From contig CALIRC010000058.1 in assembly GCA_938044295.1 (NCBI GenBank), forward strand, positions 1 to 25,709: a DNA stretch of 25,709 bases, written 5' to 3'. The notes under the pieces were generated by a model. It was not told the origin of the DNA and searched no databases. It saw only the letters and a program-made list of their open reading frames with translations. The position numbers and the translations under genes were made by a program. Source of the DNA: Minisyncoccota bacterium. GTDB lineage: Bacteria > Patescibacteriota > Minisyncoccia > Moranbacterales > GCA-2747515. Positions 21,261 through 25,709 of the stretch are shown here, piece by piece; position 1 is the first letter of the stretch; every line of letters begins with the position of its first letter.

Positions 21261-22337
21261 TTAAGAGTCTGAATTTTTTTCCAACATCAGCTTTACATCC
21301 TCTTCTTTGAGTGCTGTGATAATTGGCTCCAAGTCACCAGATAAAACCTTATCTACATTACTCCAACTTTTTTTGATCCGATGGTCAGTAATACGATCTT
21401 GCGGTATGTTATAGGTTCGGATTTTTTCACTACGATCTCCAGTACCTACTTGTGTGCGTCGTGCGCTGCCAACTTCATTAACACGATCATCTTCCATTTT
21501 TTGAAGAATCCGAGAACGCAACACTTTCATTGCTTGATCCTTATTCTTATGCTGTGATTTACCATCCTGACAAGAAACAACGGTTCCAGTCGGTAGATGC
21601 GTTATTCGAACTGCACTCATTGTCGTATTCACGCTTTGTCCTCCAGGCCCTGAAGACGCAAATGTATCAATACGTAAATCCTTCGAACTAATTTCGAGAT
21701 CAATTTCTTCTGCTTCGGGTAAAATAGCAACTGTAGCAGTGGAAGTATGTATACGACCTTGTTTTTCTGTCTCCGGTACACGCTGCACACGATGGACACC
21801 AGACTCATAGCGTAAATCTGCATAAACGGGTGTTACACCATGCGGGGCTTGGATCGCGATAATGACTTCCTTGAAACCTCCAACCTCACTACGACTTTCT
21901 GAGATAACTTCCATCTGCCACGAACGAATTTCACTGAAACGTGTATACATACGCAAAAGACTTGCTGCAAAAAGAGATGATTCATCGCCACCTGCACCTG
22001 CGCGAATCTCTACGATGATATTTTTGAAATCATTTGGATCTTTAGGTAAAAGAAGAATTTCTAAATCTTTTTCAATCTGAGGAAGGCGCGCAGCAAGCTC
22101 TGCATTTTCAGATACAGCAAGCTCTCTAAACTCCTCGTCAGTCTCAGTAGAAATAATTTCAGCATTATCTGTCATAGCCTTGCGAACAGATTCATATTCA
22201 AAAATCTTCGCAATAACTGGCTGAAGTTCAGAGCGTCTTTGACCAAGAATACGAATCTCATCAGAGTGCGTGACACTCTGGAGTTTTGCATCGATTTGCG
22301 CACACTCTTCTTTAACTTGTGCAATAACATCAAGCAT
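21261..22337 (-). CDS. prfA: Peptide chain release factor 1 (RF1)
   Basis: 358 residues, the normal size. RF1 terminates translation at UAA and UAG. Visible: the helical N-terminal domain, AGAGGDES, the stop-codon recognition tripeptide of the P-x-T type (P188-E-T190) in VQRVPETEKQGRIHTSTATV, and the catalytic GGQ (232-234) in ASSGPGGQSVNTTMSAVRITHLPTG. It ends with the usual IRTYNIPQDRITDHRI. The Gln is the target of PrmC. On the minus strand it follows rpmE, from which it is separated by a terminator, so it needs its own promoter, which I cannot pinpoint. Confidence 0.98.
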   Translation of the reverse strand: MLDVIAQVKEECAQIDAKLQSVTHSDEIRILGQRRSELQPVIAKIFEYESVRKAMTDNAEIISTETDEEFRELAVSENAELAARLPQIEKDLEILLLPKDPNDFKNIIVEIRAGAGGDESSLFAASLLRMYTRFSEIRSWQMEVISESRSEVGGFKEVIIAIQAPHGVTPVYADLRYESGVHRVQRVPETEKQGRIHTSTATVAILPEAEEIDLEISSKDLRIDTFASSGPGGQSVNTTMSAVRITHLPTGTVVSCQDGKSQHKNKDQAMKVLRSRILQKMEDDRVNEVGSARRTQVGTGDRSEKIRTYNIPQDRITDHRIKKSWSNVDKVLSGDLEPIITALKEEDVKLMLEKNSDS

Positions 22338-22484
22338 AAGGGGAAGTAAAACTCATTAAATACAGTAAGTCATCTATAACAAAAAATCATTCACATGTAC
22401 TCTCCTCGGTTTCAGAGCAACGAGCAATCCATGTGGTCATAACTGTTTCAGGGATCAGTCAAGCATAATATAAGAATATTGATA

Positions 22485-22510
22485 GAAAAAAATACCTTTG
22501 AAAAGGTATT
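22485..22510 (-). terminator. Intrinsic terminator after rpmE
   Basis: An 8-bp stem pairs 22491-22498 (AATACCTT) with 22503-22510 (AAGGTATT) around a 4-nt loop. Read on the minus strand it ends in a T-run (plus-strand A-run 22485-22492), 11 nt after the rpmE stop. Confidence 0.85.
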
Positions 22511-22521
22511 CCTCTCTCACA

Positions 22522-22815
22522 TTAAGCAGCCAATTTCTCTTCTTGCTTCTTGATTTTTTGTGCTTGTTTTGCCTCCTTTGACTGCACATGTGTTCTTTTC
22601 TTCTGTGCTTCTGAAGCTTTTTCCGAAATCTTCTTAAAACGATCAACGCGACCAGTGGAATCAACAATTTTCTGCTTACCAGTAAAAAATGGATGGCACT
22701 GTGAACATGTCTCAATTGAGAGTTCTTTAACAGTTGAACCCGTCTGGAACACACTACCACAAGAACAATTCATCTTTGCATCTTGGAAGTACTCTGGGTG
22801 AATATCTTTCTTCAT
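22522..22815 (-). CDS. rpmE: Large-subunit ribosomal protein bL31 (L31), zinc-binding form, long tail
   Basis: 97 residues against about 66-85. bL31 bridges the central protuberance of the 50S to the 30S head. The start MKKDIHPEYFQDAKMNCSCGSVFQTGST and HPFFTGKQKIVDSTGRVDRF are canonical; the zinc ligands C17, C19, C37 and C40 are all kept, so this is the zinc (C+) form. From about residue 65 it runs into a charged Lys/Glu/Gln-rich helix-like tail. It has its own promoter (22890-22918, minus) and terminator, so it is monocistronic, and it is divergent to rpsB. Confidence 0.97.
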   Translation of the reverse strand: MKKDIHPEYFQDAKMNCSCGSVFQTGSTVKELSIETCSQCHPFFTGKQKIVDSTGRVDRFKKISEKASEAQKKRTHVQSKEAKQAQKIKKQEEKLAA

Positions 22816-22840
22816 ATAAAACTTTTGATAATTATTCTAA

Positions 22841-22872
22841 TGTGACCAAAACGCAAATGGACGTTTATCACA
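22841..22872 (-). promoter_or_regulatory. Hairpin in the rpmE leader
   Basis: In the ~68-nt leader, TGTGA (22841-22845) pairs with TCACA (22868-22872), and inside it AAACG (22849-22853) with CGTTT (22862-22866); the arrangement holds on the RNA of the minus strand. Leader motifs bound by L31 are known in other bacterial groups (Rfam L31 leaders), but this one shows no evident likeness to those and the role is inferred. Confidence 0.45.
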
Positions 22873-22889
22873 CTGCTCTAAGTAGAGAA

Positions 22890-22918
22890 ATAATAGCATA
22901 GGCAAAGAGATTTAGCAA
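22890..22918 (-). promoter_or_regulatory. Promoter of rpmE
   Basis: On the minus strand TTGCTA (22913-22918) and TATTAT (22890-22895) are separated by exactly 17 bp, and TGC directly before the -10 makes it an extended -10. The start would be near 22883. Confidence 0.75.
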
Positions 22919-22960
22919 GTCTAAAAAAAAGAGGAAAAATCCAGAGAAAACCCAAAATTA

Positions 22961-22987
22961 TTGACATAAAAAGCATTTTCCTATAAT
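22961..22987 (+). promoter_or_regulatory. Promoter of rpsB-tsf
   Basis: A perfect TTGACA at 22961-22966 and perfect TATAAT at 22982-22987; the spacer is 15 bp, a little short, while an overlapping TAATAT (22984-22989) gives 17. Transcription would start near 22994, leaving a leader of just over 100 nt. Confidence 0.75.
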
Positions 22988-23007
22988 ATAAGTTGTAATA
23001 ATATCTC

Positions 23008-23083
23008 ATACAAAAGCAAGTGAAGTTTTTTCCTGCGACCATTTTAAGTGAGTCGTAATAAACTTCAGAATTCACTTTTGTAT
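23008..23083 (+). promoter_or_regulatory. Structured leader of rpsB (candidate S2 autoregulatory site)
   Basis: The leader folds into one long arm: 23008-23016 (ATACAAAAG) pairs with 23075-23083 (CTTTTGTAT), 9 perfect pairs; after an asymmetric internal loop 23022-23028 (GAAGTTT) pairs with 23060-23066 (AAACTTC); the top has CGAC (23036-23039) with GTCG (23052-23055). The foot ends just before the AAGGA at 23092-23096 and the ATG at 23100. rpsB leaders are autoregulatory in several bacteria; here that is inference. Confidence 0.6.
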
Positions 23084-23099
23084 ATAACTATAAGGAAAT

Positions 23100-23846
23100 A
23101 TGTCAGATGAAAAAAACGCGTCAAAAGACGCACAGACGCAAAAATCAAATATTTTTGCTGGTTTTGATTTTGAAAAACATCATTTAAGTATGGAATCAAT
23201 GCTGGCAGCTGGTGTGCACTTCGGACACCCAAAATCACGTCGAAATCCCAAAATGAACGATTTCATTTTTACAACTCGCAACAATGTAAACATTATCGAT
23301 CTTGGAAAAAGCTTACCCTTGTTTGAAACAGCTCTAGAATTCATGTCAGAAATAAATAGTAGTGGCAAAAAAATTCTTTTCGTCGGAACAAAAAAACAGG
23401 CAGCAAACTTTGTTATTGACATTGCAGATTTCACAGAAAACCCTTATGTCATAGAAAGATGGCTTGGTGGTACTCTGACCAATTTCAATAGTATTCGTAC
23501 TCGCATTAAACATATGGTAGAGCTCAGAGGTCAATTTGAAAAAGATGAGCTAGGTAAATACACAAAACTCGAACGACTCAAAAAACAAGAAGAGTTAGAA
23601 AAACTTACAAGGCGTATGGGCGGGATTGAATCTATGTCAGAGCTACCGGGAGCAGTATTTGTAACGGACATCAAAGTGGATCATCTCGCAGTAAAGGAAG
23701 CCACACGACTGGGCATTCCAGTGATCGGTATTTCCGACACAAACGTCAATCCTGAGCATGTAGATTATCCTATTCCAGCAAATGACGATGCACTTTCCTC
23801 ACTGAAATATGTTTTTGGACATATTGCGAAAAAGTTAAAGGCATAA
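23100..23846 (+). CDS. rpsB: Small-subunit ribosomal protein uS2 (S2)
   Basis: 248 residues, normal. uS2 joins the 30S late and interacts with bS1 where present. Hallmarks: MLAAGVHFGHPKSRRNPKM, FIFTTRNNVNIIDLGKSL, ILFVGTKKQAANFVIDIA, ERWLGGTLTNFNSIRTRI, and ELPGAVFVTDIKVDHLAVKEATRLGIPVIG with DTNVNPEHVDYPIPANDDA. The first ~27 residues are a polar Lys/Gln/Asp tail before the family start at HHLSMESMLAAG. An AAGGA precedes the start by 3-4 nt. tsf follows after 46 nt, the universal rpsB-tsf pair. Confidence 0.98.
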   Translation: MSDEKNASKDAQTQKSNIFAGFDFEKHHLSMESMLAAGVHFGHPKSRRNPKMNDFIFTTRNNVNIIDLGKSLPLFETALEFMSEINSSGKKILFVGTKKQAANFVIDIADFTENPYVIERWLGGTLTNFNSIRTRIKHMVELRGQFEKDELGKYTKLERLKKQEELEKLTRRMGGIESMSELPGAVFVTDIKVDHLAVKEATRLGIPVIGISDTNVNPEHVDYPIPANDDALSSLKYVFGHIAKKLKA

Positions 23847-23892
23847 ACATCGATCACTTTTGCGTTAGAAGGTAAATTGTAAAAAAACAAAC

Positions 23893-24477
23893 ATGAGTAC
23901 ACTAGAACAAATCAAAGCGCTCCGAGAACAAACTGGCGCAGGTATTGTAGAAGTTAAAAAAGCATTGACAGAAGCAGAGGGAGATGAGAAAAAAGCTATT
24001 GAAATTCTCCGAAAAAGAGGAGGAGACAAAGCAATGAAAAAAGCAGATCGCAGCGCACACGAAGGAGTGATTGGTACATATGTCCATTCCAATCAAAAAA
24101 TCGGTGCTATGGTCAAAGTGATGTGTGAAACTGACTTCGTCGCACGCAACGAGGCTTTTCAAGAATTAGCACGCGATATCGCTATGCATATAACCGCATC
24201 TGCACCAACATGTCTTTCACCAAATGAGGTTAGTGACGAACAGATTGCCAAAGAAAGAGAAATCTGGAGTGAACAACTAGCGCAAGAAGGAAAACCAAAA
24301 GACATCATGGACAAAATTCTCGAAGGAAAGGAGAAAAAATTCCGAGAAGAGTCAGCGTTACTTACACAAGCTTTTGTAAAAGATTCTGAAAAAACAATCG
24401 AAGATCTACTGAATGAATCAATCATTAAAATCGGAGAAAAAATTGAAATCGGAAGTTTTGAGCGATTCGCCCTCTAG
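23893..24477 (+). CDS. tsf: Elongation factor Ts, short form
   Basis: 194 residues; this is the short single-core form (like the ~196-residue Thermus factor) rather than the ~283-residue E. coli type. EF-Ts exchanges GDP on EF-Tu. The N-terminal UBA-like domain is visible (QIKALREQTGAGIVEVKKAL, then EAEGDEKKAIEILRKRG), then the core with EGVIGTYVHSNQKIGAMVKVMCETDFVARNEAFQELARDIAMHI, containing the TDFVARN motif that contacts EF-Tu. The C-terminal helices follow (KFREESALLTQAFVKD). The promoter of the next gene is inside its last codons. Confidence 0.98.
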   Translation: MSTLEQIKALREQTGAGIVEVKKALTEAEGDEKKAIEILRKRGGDKAMKKADRSAHEGVIGTYVHSNQKIGAMVKVMCETDFVARNEAFQELARDIAMHITASAPTCLSPNEVSDEQIAKEREIWSEQLAQEGKPKDIMDKILEGKEKKFREESALLTQAFVKDSEKTIEDLLNESIIKIGEKIEIGSFERFAL

Positions 24478-24485
24478 GGTATAAT
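24458..24485 (+). promoter_or_regulatory. Promoter of the TPR protein gene, inside tsf
   Basis: TTGAGC at 24458-24463 (the same -35 as at eno) and TATAAT at 24480-24485, spacer 16 bp. The -35 box overlaps the last codons of tsf. The start would be about 45 nt before the ATG at 24536. Confidence 0.65.
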
Positions 24486-24535
24486 TGTTTGTAGAACCTT
24501 TCGAGAAATATGGTTTTCTTTCCTAATATCAATTT

Positions 24536-25126
24536 ATGATCGAATTGATCATTCCACCTATCATCATCATCATTCTTATCGGTTTTTTGATCGTTCTAAT
24601 TTCTCGTGCAATGCGACAAGCAGAGGAACAAGATCTCTACATAGAAAAATCTCTTCCTACCAAAAAACCAAGTCGCTTCAAAAGCTACACGGATCAAGCA
24701 ACGCAAAAAATTCGTACAATCAAGGATAAAACCGAGAAACTTGCACAGAAGAGAAGAATCACAGCAGCAGTAGAAGAAGCAAGAACAAACAAATACCACG
24801 AAAAGAAAATGCAGCAGGATTTTGCAACCGATGAAGACACGCAAAGACAGCGCATGTCGCGTATGGGAGAGATTATACTTAACTATCACCGTGAAACTGA
24901 TAACGGTGGAGAAAGAAGTACCAACAATCCTGCAGAGGCCCATCTCATTCAAGCAGTAGAAAATGATCCGCAAAACCCAGATGGTTACGAGCGACTCGGT
25001 GATTTCTACATGGAGAAGCAAAATTTTGAGGATGCACGCGAATGTTATAAGTATGTACTCAGACTAGACCCAAGGCACAGACGTGCACAAGAAGCAATGA
25101 AGAACCTCGATCGTGTCCTAGGGTAA
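24536..25126 (+). CDS. Membrane-anchored TPR protein, unknown function
   Basis: 196 residues. Residues 3-24 form a hydrophobic helix rich in Ile (IIPPIIIIILIGFLIVLIS), followed by RAMRQ, so the protein is probably anchored by its N-terminus with the rest in the cytoplasm by the positive-inside pattern. Residues ~40-110 are highly charged and likely helical. The C-terminus has at least one tetratricopeptide repeat, GYERLGDFYMEKQNFEDARE followed by a canonical CYKYVLRLDP, with a partial one before it (AHLIQAVENDPQNP). TPRs mediate protein contacts; no partner is evident. It follows tsf by 58 nt with its own promoter. Confidence 0.85.
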   Translation: MIELIIPPIIIIILIGFLIVLISRAMRQAEEQDLYIEKSLPTKKPSRFKSYTDQATQKIRTIKDKTEKLAQKRRITAAVEEARTNKYHEKKMQQDFATDEDTQRQRMSRMGEIILNYHRETDNGGERSTNNPAEAHLIQAVENDPQNPDGYERLGDFYMEKQNFEDARECYKYVLRLDPRHRRAQEAMKNLDRVLG

Positions 25127-25132
25127 GCATTC

Positions 25133-25161
25133 TTGCAACATCAGGGGATTTCCTGTAAAAT
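25133..25161 (+). promoter_or_regulatory. Promoter of the tRNA cluster
   Basis: TTGCAA at 25133-25138 and TAAAAT at 25156-25161 with a 17-bp spacer, with TG directly before the -10. The start near 25168 would precede tRNA-Thr by about 40 nt. Confidence 0.65.
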
Positions 25162-25208
25162 AGTCTCTGTACCCATTTTATTGTCTGGGGAGAATAAATA
25201 ATAGTATT

Positions 25209-25281
25209 GCCACTTTAGCTCAGTTGGTAGAGCATCGGTTTTGTAAACCGCAGGTCGTCAGTTCAAGTCTGACAAGTGGCT
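25209..25281 (+). tRNA. tRNA-Thr(TGT)
   Basis: A full cloverleaf: acceptor GCCACTT pairs with AAGTGGC (25274-25280); D arm AGCTCAGTTGGTAGAGC; anticodon stem CGGTT/AACCG with loop TTTGTAA and anticodon TGT at 25242-25244; T arm GTCAG.TTCAAGT.CTGAC. It reads ACA and, by wobble, other ACN codons. The discriminator base is T and no CCA is encoded (TCAG follows), so CCA must be added enzymatically. Confidence 0.95.
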
Positions 25282-25304
25282 CAGTTACAGGTCAAAAATT
25301 AAAG

Positions 25305-25352
25305 ATAAAAGATCAAAGATTCAATTTTGATTTTTTATTTTTGATCTTTTAT
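25305..25352 (+). other. AT-rich hairpin between tRNA-Thr and tRNA-Tyr
   Basis: A perfect 13-bp stem pairs 25305-25317 (ATAAAAGATCAAA) with 25340-25352, with T-rich sequence after it. It could be a terminator for tRNA-Thr alone or a spacer helix guiding tRNA processing. The tRNA-Tyr begins 9 nt later and I see no good separate promoter for it. Confidence 0.55.
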
Positions 25353-25360
25353 TTTGTATA

Positions 25361-25443
25361 GGGTCAATGGCAGAGTGGTCAAATGCATCTGGCTGTAAAC
25401 CAGACGACTTCGGTCTACGGCGGTTCGAATCCGTCTTGGCCCA
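25361..25443 (+). tRNA. tRNA-Tyr(GTA)
   Basis: A class II cloverleaf: acceptor GGGTCAA with TTGGCCC (25436-25442, one G-U), anticodon stem TCTGG/CCAGA with loop CTGTAAA and anticodon GTA at 25395-25397, a long variable arm GACTTCGGTC (tetraloop TTCG), and T arm GGCGG.TTCGAAT.CCGTC. The discriminator is A; CCG rather than CCA follows. Confidence 0.95.
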
Positions 25444-25450
25444 CCGAAGA

Positions 25451-25487
25451 ATAAAAGCGGCCAATACAGCAATTGTGTCGCTTTTAT
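25451..25487 (+). other. Hairpin between tRNA-Tyr and tRNA-Thr(GGT)
   Basis: ATAAAAGCG (25451-25459) pairs perfectly with CGCTTTTAT (25479-25487), with a 19-nt loop. The 3' arm contains TTTT but no proper T-run follows. It is probably a processing or termination element between the tRNAs. Confidence 0.5.
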
Positions 25488-25505
25488 GTTAATCTGTATA
25501 TATAA

Positions 25506-25578
25506 GCCAACATAGCTCAGTTGGTAGAGCGTTTCCATGGTAAGGAAAAGGTCCGCAGTTCAAATCTGCGTGTTGGCT
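25506..25578 (+). tRNA. tRNA-Thr(GGT)
   Basis: Acceptor GCCAACA with TGTTGGC (25571-25577); D arm AGCTCAGTTGGTAGAGC identical to that of the first tRNA-Thr; anticodon stem TTTCC/GGAAA with loop ATGGTAA and anticodon GGT at 25539-25541; T arm CGCAG.TTCAAAT.CTGCG. It reads ACC and ACT. The discriminator is T and no CCA is encoded. Confidence 0.95.
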
Positions 25579-25618
25579 CAAAAGTTATTGTACAAGGTCA
25601 TATCTACCAGTATGGCAT

Positions 25619-25659
25619 GCCTGCCCAAGTTTTCATCGCAGATGAAAATTTAGGTAGGC
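25619..25659 (+). other. Hairpin overlapping the 5' end of tRNA-Trp
   Basis: GCCTGCC (25619-25625) pairs with GGTAGGC (25653-25659, one G-U); after one mismatch the stem continues (25627-25637 with 25641-25651) to a 3-nt loop GCA. The lower arm includes GGC, the first three bases of tRNA-Trp, so it competes with the tRNA acceptor stem. Confidence 0.6.
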
Positions 25660-25709
25660 GGGATTGGTTAAGTGGTATAACGTAGGTCTCCAAAACCTGA
25701 GTCGGGGGT
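25657..25709 (+). tRNA. tRNA-Trp(CCA), 3'-partial
   Basis: The gene runs off the right edge. Visible: acceptor 5' strand GGCGGGA, D arm GGTTAAGTGGTATAAC, anticodon stem TAGGT/ACCTG with loop CTCCAAA (anticodon CCA) and the beginning of the variable and T region. A CCA anticodon fits UGG only, in keeping with UGA being a stop. In many bacteria secE-nusG follow tRNA-Trp. Confidence 0.9.

Noticed and set aside
25335..25538. 67-codon minus-strand frame across tRNA-Tyr
   Set aside because: It is antisense to a well-folded tRNA and its flanking hairpins.
1..25709. CRISPR array, insertion sequence or prophage
   Set aside because: No spaced direct repeats, no transposase or integrase and no phage structural cluster; the only tandem repeat is coding (19076-19275), and one baseplate-J-like gene alone is not a prophage.

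Overview
This AT-rich window looks like a chromosome segment from a Candidate Phyla Radiation (Patescibacteria) bacterium. Four observations point that way. The ribosomal protein run goes directly from rpsE to rplO with only 31 nt between them, so rpmD (uL30) is absent, a known mark of that group. Few genes have a good Shine-Dalgarno sequence. The complete tRNA genes carry no encoded CCA. The gene content is almost purely informational, with a pilin, an FtsA-like ATPase and Lys-rich protein tails. TGA is a normal stop here (infA ends with it at canonical length) and the tRNA-Trp anticodon is CCA, so the UGA=Gly code of Gracilibacteria/Absconditabacteria does not apply. I cannot fix the order or class from sequence alone.

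Layout. 1-6667: the S10/spc-type run rplV (cut at the left edge)-rpsC-rplP-rpmC-rpsQ-rplN-rplX-rplE-rpsN-rpsH-rplF-rplR-rpsE-rplO, closed by a terminator. 6747-12622: where secY-adk-map usually sit there are instead eno, a PfkB-family sugar kinase, an FtsA-like actin-fold ATPase and a 639-aa membrane protein with a baseplate-J-like region. 12712-17080: the alpha-type operon infA-rpmJ-rpsM-rpsK-rpsD-rpoA-rplQ-rplM-rpsI, with its own strong promoter and a structured leader. 17255-19437: a terminator, tag, tsaC and a gene for a Lys/Arg repeat protein. 19572-22918: minus-strand prmC, prfA and rpmE, interrupted by a plus-strand pilin and a small membrane ORF. 22961-25126: rpsB-tsf with a leader hairpin, then a TPR membrane protein. 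25133-25709: a tRNA cluster Thr(TGT)-Tyr(GTA)-Thr(GGT)-Trp(CCA), the last cut at the right edge.

How it works together: nearly all genes serve translation (26 ribosomal proteins, IF-1, EF-Ts, RF1 and its methylase PrmC, the t6A enzyme TsaC, tRNAs) plus the RNA polymerase alpha subunit. The most unusual signals are: (1) uL22 and uS5, proteins of opposite ribosomal subunits, carry the same ~77-residue helix-hairpin-helix tail; (2) RNA polymerase alpha stops exactly where the C-terminal domain should begin; (3) a 12-codon minicistron with a perfect Shine-Dalgarno lies between rpoA and rplQ and overlaps the rplQ start; (4) candidate structured leaders or intergenic RNAs lie before rplP, infA, rpsB and rpmE; (5) one -10 box seems to serve two divergent, almost leaderless genes (prmC and the pilin).
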